The notes beneath the pieces are model-generated. The model had not been told where the DNA came from and searched no databases. It saw nothing but the letters and a program-made list of their open reading frames with translations. DNA of 64,000 nucleotides from Mytilus californianus (lineage: Eukaryota; Mollusca; Bivalvia; Mytilida; Mytilidae), in assembly GCF_021869535.1 (NCBI RefSeq), contig NW_026262690.1, positions 17,509,001 through 17,573,000 of the forward strand, given 5' to 3'. Both the position numbers and the translations under genes were made by a program. Of this stretch, positions 30,120-41,865 are shown piece by piece; positions within the stretch are counted from its first letter, which is position 1, and each line of letters begins with the position of its first letter.

Positions 30120-30800
30120 GAACAAAATAAACAGCTGCGCTACGAGCGCATGATACGCCCATCGTCTTATGGAAAAACCCCATAATAAATGTTTTTAAAA
30201 TAACACGGGAGTTGTACAGGAATTCATGCTAAGAATATCCTGACTCATTCCTTATTCTTTCTCAATAGGAAGTTTATATATCACATCATGTGTTCTATGA
30301 TATCAAATTGATGCTCAATAAAAATTCAAGAACTCAGAAATGAATTAAAGAATCATCACGAAAAAGTATACAGATCTTTAGATTAATTTAAGTAACAAGT
30401 ATGTGAAGTTTTATGCAATAATTATAAATAGTTTCTGAGATACGGCGCGACATGTGAAAACCCCCTCTTTTTCATAAACTCAATAACTGTAAAATAAAAT
30501 TTTGAATCATCCCCAAAAAGTACACAGATCTTCAGATTAATATAACTAAGAAGTGTGTACAGTTTTAAGCAATAATCATAATTCGTTTTTGAGATACGGC
30601 GCGAACTGTGAAAAAAACACCTCTGTTTTAGTTACAAAGTCCTGTAACTCAAAACGTTCACCAAAAAGTATACTTATCGTTTGACCATCATAAAAAACAA
30701 CTATGTTAAGTTTAATGAAATTTGGATATTTGTGCTGTACTATGTTAAAGACGGACAGACAGACGCCGGACATTTGTATACCATTATTACGTTCCGTCAA
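30120..30800 (+). repeat. Repeat block with sub-repeats of about 125 bp
   Basis: The opening CAGCTGCGCTACGAGCGCAT and ATGATACGCCC recur at 45120-45170. Two sub-copies containing GAGATACGGCGCGA lie near 30440 and 30590, and the block ends in a GGACAGACAGACG stretch. Confidence 0.6.
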
Positions 30801-31446
30801 AATTTTTCGGGCGTTAATATTGTTGACTTTTGCCTTTTGTTAAATAAAATACGTGCAACGTGGAAGAAATAGGAACTTTGTTGTATCATTTTTAATATTA
30901 GCGGCATACCATTATTTATTTTAGTAAATTGTTCAGTTAGGAAATTTACTTCTTCGTGTACCTAAATTTTCGGTATTAGTTTTAAAATATCATTGGTTTT
31001 CTGTGCTGTAATAAAATGTCAGAAAATCGGATTCGGACCAAATCATGGATGATGAATGATAATAAAAATGATAATTGACATGCATTATATTAGTAACACC
31101 AAAAGGGTCAGTCGTCTTGAGATTGCTCACTATACGATACTTTGTTGAAGATCTCACAGAAACAGTAATATGTTTTATTTCTTCTGATTATATTAGACTG
31201 TTATCCTGTTAGAATAAAATGCACTAATATTAATGGTTTAGAAGTTAGCATGCGGGAGAAACAGAAATTGAAGCATCGAAAATCCACATTACGTTTTTTA
31301 TTACGGAAAATTACACGCATTACGTCCCGCAAAAAGTGACGTTTTGCGGGAATTCAAACGCATAACGTCGCGCCAAGAGTTAACTCCCTTGAAACTGTAT
31401 CGGATGCCCTTAAGGTGTTTTGGGTTTTGTGTAAAAAAAAAAATAG

Positions 31447-31569
31447 ATTTTTTTTTTGTCGTATGTCATTCATTCACATTTTTTATTTTTTTTTTCGTTT
31501 TTTTATCATTTTTATGCTATATTTCTACTTAAAATAGATTTGTGGCAGAACCGGCAATTTTACACTACT
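31447..31569 (-). repeat. Right terminal inverted repeat
   Basis: Reverse complement of 13387-13508 with a few mismatches. The last bases are CACTACT. The nested TTAA element ends about 33 bp inside it. Confidence 0.93.
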
Positions 31570-31575
31570 AAGGTC
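31570..31575 (+). repeat. 6-bp target site duplication, right copy
   Basis: AAGGTC directly after the element's last base, identical to 13381-13386. Confidence 0.92.
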
Positions 31576-32860
31576 TCCGGTTTAACACTCATAGTGGGAC
31601 CATAATTGTATGGGGATGATGAACAAGAACAATCAGCATATTTAGATTTTTTATCTTTCTGGGTACAGTTCTCTCATACCGTCTTGTGTATACAAATCTT
31701 GAATGCAATGGGTTTGGTGTAGATGTATGAAAACAAATGTATTTTTTTTATATTGAAATAATCAGGTATTGTTTTCTGTACATATTTTTGATGGAAAATA
31801 TAATTGATATTGATAGCATTCAATTCCTTATTAACGAATTATATTTTTTTTAATGAGTTTAAAACGGATAACCAGCCACTCTATATATACCACCGTCACT
31901 TGATTCCAAAGTCGATATTAAAGTCAGAAACATGACAATAGCGTCAAATAAAGAACCTTTGTGAGCATGCTCACATACCCCATGCCCCCACATTGTCACT
32001 TGACAAACAAAATCTCTCCAGATTCCTAAGTTTAAACTCATAACTCTTACAAAAGTCAACCATAAAAATTTCTAAAGGAATGCACATCTACATATTATGT
32101 TCTTATTATCTATAAATTTTCATAAAATTCTGTTGTATGGTTTCAGAGAAATTGCGATGACAAACTGTTGCAGTTGTATATTTAGGCCCACATTCTAAGT
32201 TCAAAGGGCATAACTCCTAGAAAAGAAAATTGAATCATATTTTCCTGTCGATACGTACATCTACATAGTATGTCCCTGTCATCTACAAAGTTCCATGAAA
32301 TTCTGGTGTGTGGTTTCAGAGGAGTTGCTATGACAAGAACAGGACTGACAGACGGACTGATGAACGGACGGACGGACGGACTGACAGACAGACTGCCGGA
32401 CAGATGAACGGGTTAAAAACATTATATCCTTCGAAACGTTGTTCCGTTGGTTATAATTACGTCAAATTTAAAAGAGTGGGAATATTTGATTGTTGAGATA
32501 TACTAGTAGGTTTTAGAACATGAGAATAGTTAACTGTCAGTAAATTAACGACCAATTCTCTAGTTATGATGCGTTAAGAAATGATTTATGTCTAACCTAT
32601 TTATAACTTTGTCTTTGGGGTTTTTATTCAAGATAAACCTGAGTTACTTCAATTATGATACGTAAATCCCATAAGATGGAAAAGACCGAATTTTTGCGTA
32701 AATTCAAGTTTGTATTTTGTTGTTAATCTGCATGAATATTCAGAAGAAATCTAAATATAAAGCAGCCCATATTGCTCTGTAACACAGTAAATACCCATTT
32801 ATAAGTTAATGTCAAGATTATATCATTATTTTAGCAGAATATGCTAGTTCTCCTACAACC
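31576..32860. repeat. Repeat-rich flank
   Basis: Two diverged sub-copies (about 31870-32160 and 32160-32400) share blocks around TCAAAGGGCATAACTCCTAG and TTCAGAGGAGTTGC, ending in GGACGGACGGACGGACTGAC. No gene seen. Confidence 0.5.
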
Positions 32861-32861
32861 A

Positions 32862-32950
32862 CGGGTAGTAACCTCGTCATATCGAGAAGCGTTTAGTACA
32901 GTGATTTTGTCATAGTTTGGTTAAGATGAACATGGTTGTGTTAAGTGTTT
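32862..32950 (+). repeat. Inverted-pair repeat, left member
   Basis: Begins near CGGGTAGTAACCTCGTCATA and runs to GATGAACATGGTTGTG. Its reverse complement is at about 37877-37976, and a diverged part is at 5040-5130. Confidence 0.7.
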
Positions 32951-33469
32951 TTGATGACAAACAGTGTCAAAATATAAACATTCAAATAGTTTGTTAAAGG
33001 AACTAATGACAACAAATTCAAGCTGGTAAGCATCTTTGTTTATAGCTAATATGCTAGTACATCAAAATTTGTATCATATAGTTATTAATTTGACACAGAA
33101 TAATGCTTGCGTATGTCAAAATTTAAAAGTTGTGATTCGTTTCTAATGCATAAAGAAAAGTGGTTTGCTTACTGTCTGCTACATCACATATTTTGTTATG
33201 ATATAAAACTGCCGTCAATTTTCCCGAAAAACAGCCCCTAGTGCACACAATTTGAGATTACAGAATATTCGGTGTCATTGTTTGGTTCATTCGTGTCATG
33301 ATTTATTTCATGTTGAACATGGTTCAGTTATGTGATTATATTCGTGAATGAAGGAAGAGTAACGATCAAAATAAACAGACATTATATATATATATTGAAA
33401 TACTCTTTTAAATCGTTGCATTTGGAATACCAAAGGACATATATACGCACATTCAATGTAGTATTATAT

Positions 33470-33590
33470 ATATTACGTACATGCGGTCTGATTGCCAATG
33501 AGATAACTATCCACCCGAGACCAAAATGACGTAGATGTAAGCAACTATATGTCGTCATACGGCCTTCAACAATGATCAAAATCCTTACCT
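33470..33590 (-). repeat. 7040-family repeat fragment
   Basis: Contains ATTGCCAATGAGATAACTAT and CGTCATACGGCCTTCAACAA, the inverse of blocks in the plus-strand copies. Confidence 0.55.
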
Positions 33591-34205
33591 TTTAGCAAGC
33601 TATAAAAGGCTTTGACAAAATTATATGTAAAAGAAATTTAAATGAGAAAACCAATGTATTATACAATATTACAAAAACATATTCATTTTTATTCGTTCGT
33701 AATAATAATTGATAAAAGTGAACATTAAATCGGCTTCATTCTAATTCGGAATTGTGATTTTTCATATATTTAAATTCTGAACTTGTGTGTATTTTTTTTT
33801 ATTTTAATTTTACTAAAAGTTTATACAACAAATAAGTTTTAACTGTTGTCCATGTCACGCGTTAACTATTTGTTTCGTGGATGGTTGAAGACGTACTTAT
33901 TGTGTCCTCTTGATATCGTTTGGTTAGTTTTGTAGTTGGGATACTATAGCATGGGCGTATAACCCCACGTCTCCTTTTATTCATCATAGACTGGTTCAAA
34001 ATAAAACAACAGATATATAGTTTGGTAGAAGAAAAAAAAAGTAGAACAAAAATTACTTTTTGACTAGCTGATACGTTTTGCAACTTTAAGAAGACGTTTT
34101 TACAAATTTTACAAGTGATGCCGCTCACGATAGCATCGACAGAGTCAATCATGGACATACAGAGAAAATAATCTATGTGAAACAGAAGCAGCGCTTTTTG
34201 TTTTT

Positions 34206-34251
34206 ATACGACCGCAAAAAAATTTTGCGGTCGTATATTGGTATGACGTTG

Positions 34252-34286
<35 letters not shown>

Positions 34287-35540
34287 CGAAGACACATTGG
34301 TTTTCGCACTATAACTTTAGTTTAAGTGAATGGATCTCTATGAAATTTTACCATAAGGTTCAATACCACAAACGAAAGGTTGGGATTGATTTTGGGGGTT
34401 ATGGTACCAATAGTTAAGGAATTAGGGGCCAAAAAGGGGCCATAAAATAAGCATTTTTGTAACTTCCAGATAATAAATTGTGTGTTAGTGTATGGATCTC
34501 TCTGACATTGTATCACAAGGTTCCATATCGCAAAGGGAATGCTGGGATTGATTTTTGGGGTAATTGCCTCAAAATTTTAGGAATTAGGGGCCAAAAAAGG
34601 GGCAAAAACAAGCATTTTTCTAGTTTCATGATAATAACTTGTAAGTGTATGGATCTTTATGAAATTGTACTACAAGGTTCCATATCACAAAGGGAAAGCT
34701 GGGTTTGAGTTTGGGGGTAATTTCCCTAAACGTTTAGGAATCTGGGGCCAAAAAGGGGCCAAAAAACAAGCATTTTTCTAGTTTCCAGACAATAACTTGT
34801 GTTCAAGTGTATGGATCTCTCTGAAATTGTACTGCAAGGTACCATACCACAAAGGGAAGGCTGGGATTGAGTTTGGGGGTGATGAATCATAAGGGGTTCA
34901 AAAAAATTGGGGGGGGGGGGGGGTTCTATTTTAAGACTTGTATGATGTATTTAAATTGGTAATTATGGTTGCAAACTCCATTGGAAATTTGAATTGAGAT
35001 TATGACCATATCTTGAGGGAAAGATTGTTTTTTGGAAAAGGGGGGAGGAGGGGGGAAAATGAAAAAAAAATTAGGGGGGGAGGGGGGTAAAAAAGAAATT
35101 GTGGGAGCAATTTTTTTTTTCATTTCAGATTTCAGATATTAAAAAGAAAACTTCTTCAAATATTATTTCTTTTTGCAAAAAAAAGGGGGGGTAAACAAAT
35201 TTTTTTTTAGGGGGGGGGGGTCAGTACGCAACAGTATAGTTTAATTCACAAAAAAAAGGGGGGGGGAATTTTTTTTTGTGGAAAGGGGGGGGGATCAATT
35301 TAACAACAGCATAGTGTATTGCACAAAAGCAAAAAATTGAATACAAATTCAAATCATATAACCAATTCTAAGTTCTTTGATTACAGTTATTCGGTGTCAG
35401 AAACCTATAATGTGTCAAATATTTATTTACATTCCAAATTCAGACCTGTATCAAGCATGAATATTGTGTCCATTTTTGCCCCAACTGCTCAGGGTTGGAC
35501 CTCTCCGGTCGTATCCAGCTGCGCTCAGCGAAGCATTTTA
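34206..35540 (+). repeat. Repeat element with terminal palindrome and tandem core
   Basis: A near-perfect hairpin (ATACGACCGCAAAA, 3-base loop, inverse arm; 34206-34236) is followed by a (GTC)n microsatellite (about 34252-34287). Four tandem units of about 160 bp follow, each with TGGATCT at 34331, 34493, 34650 and 34812. A G-run-rich tail (34900-35300) ends near CCGGTCGTATCCAGCTGCGC at about 35505, whose GGTCGTAT is inverse to the opening hairpin arm. The G-runs could form quadruplexes. Confidence 0.65.
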
Positions 35541-35599
35541 TTGTAATTATTATCTCAAAAGATAGTTTAAAAGAGCAGTGACTATTTAAATTATAAAAG

Positions 35600-36080
35600 C
35601 AAAATAATAAAAATACGGGACTTCGAGGAAAATTCTAAACGGAAAGTCCGTAATCAAATGGCAAAATCAAAAACTGAAACACATCAAACGATTGGATAAC
35701 AACTGTCATATTCCTGACTTGGTACAGGAATTTTTTCTGTAGAAAATGGTGGATTAAACCTGGTTTTATTGTCAGCTTAACCTCTCACATGTATGACAGT
35801 TGCATAAAATTTCATTATATTGACGACGATGTGTGAACAAAACAAACAGACATAATAGGTAAAAATGTCAAAACATAAGGGTACAGCAGGCAACATTGTG
35901 TTATAATCATAGTTACTATAAAAACTAAACAAATATTTCAACAAAGAAAAACAAAAAGGCATATAGACAAAGCACATAAGCAAAAACGAAAGACAAGAAT
36001 ACAAAAATTTACCATAGCACAATAACACAATGACGGGATGTATAAGTACCGAGCCACGTCAAATGGATTGGGCAAAAAAT
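35600..36080 (+). repeat. Dispersed repeat, second copy of 5280-5930
   Basis: Same order of blocks as at 5280 (GAGGAAAATTCTAAACGGAA through ACCGAGCCACGTCAAATGGA) but without the tandem duplication. Minus-strand open frames here are incidental. Confidence 0.7.
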
Positions 36081-36189
36081 AGACTAAACAGTTAAAGTAA
36101 TAATTTACAAAGACAAATAAAAGAGGACTATAACACGTCATTAAGGTGACAAACAATGTCATTACTTAGAATCTTTACTTAAAGACCAT

Positions 36190-37420
36190 CGTTTATTATT
36201 TGTGAAGTTGAAAAGGAATATCTACCCACAAGGTCTTCCGATGAACTTTTTTGGAAAAAGGACGAGACGTTCTTTGACATACCCCTGGTTCATCAACTTT
36301 CTGCTCAGATACTGGTGACGGTTTACAAAGTCTGAGTAGCATCTGCAAGCTCTTGAATATCGAATGAGTTGGGAAATGTATATCTCATATGCAGGAGAAG
36401 TTGGTATATTGCTACTAAAGTTGGAGAAACTGATACTTTTAAAATTAAAATCGTCTCGTTTGTCATAGATTCTGATACTAAGATGACCGCTCGTGTCAAA
36501 TTCGAGGTATAAGTCTAAAAATGAGGCAGAGGAAGTCGTGTCTGTTGTTCCTTTAATTTTTAGTTCTGGGGTATATATTAATGGAATTCAATCAGAAAAG
36601 TCTGGATTGTTAATGGAACGAACAATATATATGAATGTGAAATTAAACGATCTGGCTTTTTTATCTTCTTGTTTTTTACAAATGTCTGAAGGAACTCCGA
36701 CTAATATGAAGATAAGAAGAGGTCGCTGCCGCACATTTCGCTCCCATAGAAATACCGACAATTTGGTGACAAAGTCTACATCCAAATTCAACAAATATTT
36801 TGTCAATAAGAAACTCCAGCATACTGGTCACTTGTTCCTCTGTGTAGTATGTTTTAATTTTTTTGTTCACTATTTACAAAATATGCCGTATGGTATCCAA
36901 AAGTAATAAATGTATAGCGTGCGCTACCATTTTTATTTTGAAAAGCATTGTAGATTTAATTTTTTTCTTTTAGACGATTTTTCAATTACACATAGGGAAT
37001 GGTGGTACACAGGGTTGAAAAATTAAACGTTTTGATAGAACTAATTTCAGATTTACATTTATTCAGAAGTTCTTTAAGAGTTTTTTTAAAAGCCATACAT
37101 GGTTAATACCACTACGCCAGTAAACAGTTTCATGGTATTTCTGAAACACGGTATTTCTGAAAACCCTCTTTCATTGCGGAAAGAATCTTTTGTCAATCTA
37201 ATGGACAATTCTATCGTCGAACATGCAGATGAGCTGGAAATGTACGGCTGCTTGTATGGAATTTTGTGAAGCTTAGGTATCCAATACAAACAAGGTAAGT
37301 CCTCCGATTTGCTGCTCAAAGTAATGTTCATTGAAGCTAGTAAGGTCTTATGAATCACCAAAATCTCATACTTGTCAAATGATGTTTTTGTATGTGGGAT
37401 TACATGAGTGCTCATTTATT
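36190..37420 (-). pseudogene. Broken reverse transcriptase, minus strand
   Basis: Pieces in order from 37415 down are a LPCLYWIPKLHKIPYKQPYI block (fingers), a VTSMLEFLIDKIFVEF block with a decayed GISMGAKCA motif, and at about 36560-36230 a IYDKRDDFNF block and AYEIYISQLIRYSRAC. Stops and frame changes separate them and the YxDD block is not recognisable. Same family as 9088-9840 but a separate copy. Confidence 0.65.
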
Positions 37421-37629
37421 CCTAATTCTTTTTCAAGACATTCGTAGTAATACGATTTGCATACAAAGACAAGTCACAAACAATTAAATTGTTTAATGTA
37501 CGCTTTGCCAATTACAGCATCTAATTTTGGTTTAAAAGGCTTTTTTTCTTCTTAGTTAGTTGGTAAATTGTGTAACTTCGTTTAATTACAAGCGTTTTTA
37601 AACAATATATCAATATTGAGCTGAAACAC

Positions 37630-37976
37630 ATATATATTAATTTGGATCTAAACCATGACAAACTTGATCAAAACCATGACAAATTTCTAGACACTTAACC
37701 GAACCATGTCATAACTTAACTAAACCATAGCAATTTCGATAGTTTGATATTTCTGCGTTAGTTTCTTGAAAACAACAATTCCAATGTAGATCGTTTGACT
37801 AACAATGCAAATTAAAACATCTTATTTGCTTTTTATTTGCTCGTTTGAATAGTACTGAGGCAATCGTTCGGGGAAGTAACTTAACACTACCATGTTCATC
37901 TTAACCAAACTATGACAAAATCACTGTACTAAACGCTTCTCGATATGACGAGGTTACTACCCGTGACAACGGCACA
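37630..37976 (-). repeat. Inverse copy of the 5040-6065 outer repeat
   Basis: Contains AACCATGACAAATTTCTAGA (inverse of the block near 5985) and, at 37877-37976, the reverse complement of 32862-32950. Confidence 0.65.
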
Positions 37977-39299
37977 TTATGACATAAGCGTGAATAATGT
38001 ATGACCCGGGTTACATTTCTATTTAAAAAAAGGAATGCAAGTATAATGCAATGAAAGTGTTAATGTTAACAATACACGTTAATGGGTAGTAAAAGGGTAA
38101 ATACGTCACTTTCAAGTCTATATACATAATTGAATTGTACAATGTATTTGATTACACTTTAATTCACAAAGAATTATTCAAGACAAGACGATATGATAGG
38201 AATATAAACTTATTTTAGACACTATTCCGTGACACGTTTCCTTTGGTTTTATTCCAATATGATATAAGAATTAGTGCGTTTTGTTCCTTCGAACTAAGTT
38301 TTTCTTATAAAAAATAAAGTATATTTTGAAACCTCAATCATAAATATCAATATAGATAAGAAACATACAAAGAGTGAAATGGAGATAATGAAAAAAAAAA
38401 CGCGTATTAGAAATCTGAAGTCTTTAGGATGTCTTTGGCTTTTTTTTCAAAAACATAAAAGTATTTATAAAGCATGAATTAAAATTTCATTGAAAAAAGT
38501 GGAAGGGTTGTCAATCAAATTCAAAATCTGAAAGACTAGTTAGTGACATCTTTTTTCGTTTATTCAACATGTTTTATGTTCTTTGTCGACTATGAAATTC
38601 CTTGCGATATACCTACCTTGATTTGTATCTTCTAAATGGATTTGTGAGATTTAAACATCGGTAAACTTCTGTTGTCTCTAGTTTGACTGATTATAGAATG
38701 GATGTTGGTGATTTAGAAAGAAGTTTTCACTGAACATTTAGCAAAATTATAATATAGCATGTTGTAAAGACATTTGTGTCATTTTGGTTTCAAGTATAAA
38801 CCAGGAAGATCCAGTTCTTCTTTTTTGTAAGTTTCCTGATAAATCCAGTATCCCCATTTACGACTTAGATATATCACAGGACATGTTTAATCACTAATAC
38901 AAATTATCTCGTCTCTTGTTTAATACTTTTGAAAGTATGTAAGAAGTATAAGATATGTCAAAGGGCCTTAAGAGTGACCTGACCTAAGTCGAAGATATAC
39001 CACTATAGAATAGAGCATGGAAACTATGAATGTGTCAAAGAGACAACAACCCGACCAAAGAGCAAAAACAGCCCAAGGCCATCAATTGATCTTCAACGCA
39101 GCAAGAACATCCCAAACCCTGAGATGGGCTTCAATAATGTATACCAGTTCAGCGAAATGGACGCCACACTAAACTCCGAAACATACAAATAAACCAAAAT
39201 TAAAAAAAAACACGGTAACAAAGGCTAGGGGTTTCTGACTTTTAATTAGGACATGCGCAAAAACCAGGAAGGATTAAACATGTTAAGCTAATACTAACA
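37977..39299. other. Intergenic, nothing recognised
   Basis: AT-rich. A stretch near 39020-39140 (GTGTCAAAGAGACAACAACC) resembles the 5' part of a common transposon-associated repeat. No gene seen. Confidence 0.4.
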
Positions 39300-39870
39300 A
39301 TGACCACTGTCCTTTCCTCGATCTTGATATCTCTATCTTTAACGGGAAGCTTAATACAAAAATTTATGATAAAAGAGATGATTTTTCATTTCCTATCGTT
39401 AATTATCCATTTTTAGATGGTGACGTTCCCTTGTCACCATCTTATGGTGTTTATATATCTCAACTTGTACGATTCGCTCGTGTATGTAACAACGTATTAG
39501 ATTTTAGCGAGAGAAATTTATGTATTACTAAAAAATTATTACACCAGGGTTTTCGATATCATAAACTAGTCAAAACATTTACTAAATTTTATCATCGGTA
39601 TAAGGACATCATTCGTAAATATAACTCAACATGCAGACAACTTATACGTTCGGGTATTTCACATCCAATCTTTTATGGTAATATTCTTTACAAAGCACAA
39701 AAATGTCAGTATTCACCTCAAAAGCTAACAAAACCTTTTAAACAGACTTATTAAGAAGGGATATAGTTACGATACTGTTGTCAGGTCATCAAAGATTGCA
39801 TATTTTGGCTTTAATATTGATTCACTTATAGGGTCTTTGCATCGGAATTAAACATATTTATTCTAAAACC
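39300..39870 (+). pseudogene. Reverse transcriptase C-terminal fragment, plus strand
   Basis: From about 39310 the frame reads FLDLDISIFNGKLNTKIYD, then KRDDFSFPIVNYPF, SPSYGVYISQLVRFARVC and a basic thumb region to TAA at 39754. After a frame change it continues as SYDTVVRSSKIAYFGFNID. The catalytic palm is missing. It belongs to a different subfamily from 9088-9840 and is followed by a 3'-tail-like repeat, so it is probably a 5'-truncated retroelement copy. Confidence 0.7.
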
Positions 39871-39924
39871 AGTTGTTGGCATGACACGGGTTATGTTCTT
39901 CTCATATATTTTATGATGGTATAA

Positions 39925-40790
39925 TACTAAACCCCTAACAGGAGGGATAATTGTGCCTGATATTCATATGATGAAGACATAATCTTTCAATCAGTTTAAT
40001 TGAGGTCTGGAGCTGGCATGTCAGTAACTGCTAGTAGTCTGTTGTTATTTATGTATTATTGTCATTTTGTTTATTTTCTTTTGTTTCCTATTCTGACATC
40101 GGACTCGGACTTCTCTTAAACTGAGTTTTACTGTGCGCACTGTTGTGCGTTTGTTTTTTCTACATTGGCTAAAGGTGTAGGGGGAGGGTTGAGACCTCAA
40201 AAAACATGTTTAACCCCGCCGCATTTTTGCGCCTGTCCCAAGTCAGGAGCCTCTGGCCTTTGTAAGTCTTGTATCATTTTTAATTTTAGTTTCTTGTGTA
40301 TAATTTGGAGTTTAGTATGACGTCAATTATCACTGAACTAGTATACATATTTGTTTAGGGGCCAGCTGAAGGACGCCCCCGGTGCGGGAGTTTCTCGCTG
40401 CATTGAAGACCCATTGGTGGCCTTCGGCTGTTGTCTGCTCTATGGTCGGGTTGTTGTCTATTTGACACATTCCCCATTTCCATTCTCAATTTTATTTGAG
40501 CGATTTCATCCCTCCCCAATGCCTCTAGCCAATGTGGAATAAACAAACACACAGCAATATGCACAGTGAATCGCAGCTTAAATGAAATCCGAGGACGATG
40601 CTATAATACGTAACAGGAGTAACTAGGCAAAATGACAATGATCAACAGAAATTAACAAATAACTACTAGCAGTTACTGACATGCCAGCTCCAGACCTCAA
40701 TTAATCTGATCGAAAGGTTAAGTCTTCATCATATGAAAATAAACCACATCCCTTCCGTTAGGGGTTTAGTATCATGCCATATAATAAATT
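39925..40790. repeat. Retroelement tail with inverted repeat arms
   Basis: TCTGGAGCTGGCATGTCAGT near 40008 recurs as its inverse near 40677, with flanking similarity over about 120 bp each. Between them lie a block also found at 57600 (CCTGTCCCAAGTCAGGA) and a TTGTCTATTTGACACATTCC block. Confidence 0.6.
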
Positions 40791-41654
40791 ATACGAAAGG
40801 AACATAATATTATCGATCCTGAGACACATTTTTACAACAAGCTTATAAAGACTAGAATCATTTATCGATACAATATAATGTTGCTACAAAATGGGATTAG
40901 AGGAGAAATAGTATAAATCTTCGAAGACTTTTATCTATTCAGCTTATTCAATATCATTAGTTTAAACTATATTACTGTTAGTTCTAATTCGTAGGTCGGT
41001 TTTACAGACGTCAAGCACGAACTGTTAACTTTATTTAAACTAACAAATGCTATACTCTCAAACATAGCTGTTATTATCCGTCTTAAATAAACACTGAATC
41101 GCCTTTATAGAACAAAATAACAGCTTTTGGAATCAAGAGTCATAGAACGGTTATACGAGTCCTATCTTTATATCGCTTCCACGTAAATGTTGATTTCATT
41201 AACGTATTAATGTTGTAAATGGTTAACTTGGTAGATGTCGATTTTATAAACTGTATTTCTTTGTTTATGTTATAACAGAAATCGACTCGTCACTGAATTG
41301 ATGTTCAGATGTGCTGCCAGCCTGAAGACTGGTGCCTTTATTGGAAAAGAACATGCCTACATTCCAGTTCATCTGTAGTGTTTAAATAAGTTCGAGTTGT
41401 TTTATCCTATGTTTTCTTCGTACGTTTTTTGAAACTTGTCTAGTCATCTATATTTTCTTTGTATTTATTTGTTTGTTTTTTTCTACTTTTAATAAATATT
41501 AAATCATTAAATATATTTCATTTTATTATTCTCAATGATGAATTTAGGTTTATAATAACATGAGCTTGGAACATAAACATATTTTCTTTGATACTGAAAA
41601 CCTATATTACAGTGATACTTCAACAACATTAATAGTTCTATATTTATGACTATA
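40791..41654. other. Intergenic, nothing recognised
   Basis: AT-rich, with no open frame longer than 60 codons. Confidence 0.4.
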
Positions 41655-41865
41655 AAAGAGAGGCGACATATACCAAAGGGACATTCAAACTCATAAGTCG
41701 AAAATAAACTGACAACGCCGTGTCTAAAGAAGAAAAAGACTAAAAATCAAACAACTGTGCACAACACACAACACAAAAACTAAACTCTGAGCAACACGAA
41801 CCCCACCAAACACCGTTGGTGAACGCATGTTATAAGTAAGAGCCTGCTGTTATACTTAATAAGAG
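41655..41865 (+). repeat. Dispersed SINE/MITE-like repeat, copy 3
   Basis: Same family as 4195 and 8785: ATACCAAAGGGACATTCAAA, AAAATAAACTGACAACGCC and GCAACACGAACCCCACCAAA in order. Confidence 0.7.

Larger units (their letters stand above)
27944..31413. mobile_element. Nested TTAA-type element (piggyBac-like target), 3.47 kb
   Basis: TTAA occurs at both ends (27944-27947 and 31410-31413). Directly inside are perfect 19-bp inverted repeats beginning GGGCATCCGATACAG (27948-27966 and 31391-31409). It lies inside the Polinton, between its last gene and its right terminus, so it inserted later. No transposase frame is present. The interior contains a C-run at about 28450, a copy of the 7040-type repeat, and a repeat block at about 30120-30800, so it is a non-autonomous, mosaic element. 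Confidence 0.8.
13387..31569. mobile_element. Polinton/Maverick (adintovirus-like) element, 18.2 kb
   Basis: The element starts AGTAGTGTAAAATTGCCGG and ends with the inverse. Terminal inverted repeats of about 122 bp and an exact 6-bp target duplication (AAGGTC) fix both ends to the base. Inside are the defining genes of the family: protein-primed DNA polymerase B, retroviral-type integrase with chromodomain, adenain-type protease and jelly-roll-type capsid candidates. Gene strands are minus (14140-19821), plus (20300-21552) and minus (21604-27914). Genes are visibly richer in GC than the flanks. A nested TTAA element (27944-31413) inflates the length; without it the Polinton would be about 14.7 kb. 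Multiple lesions mean it cannot make all its proteins. I found no FtsK/HerA-type packaging ATPase. Confidence 0.95.

Noticed and set aside
34206-34236. Rho-independent-type terminator or tRNA-like hairpin
   Set aside because: It is the end of a dispersed repeat element in a eukaryotic genome; no tRNA arms are present.
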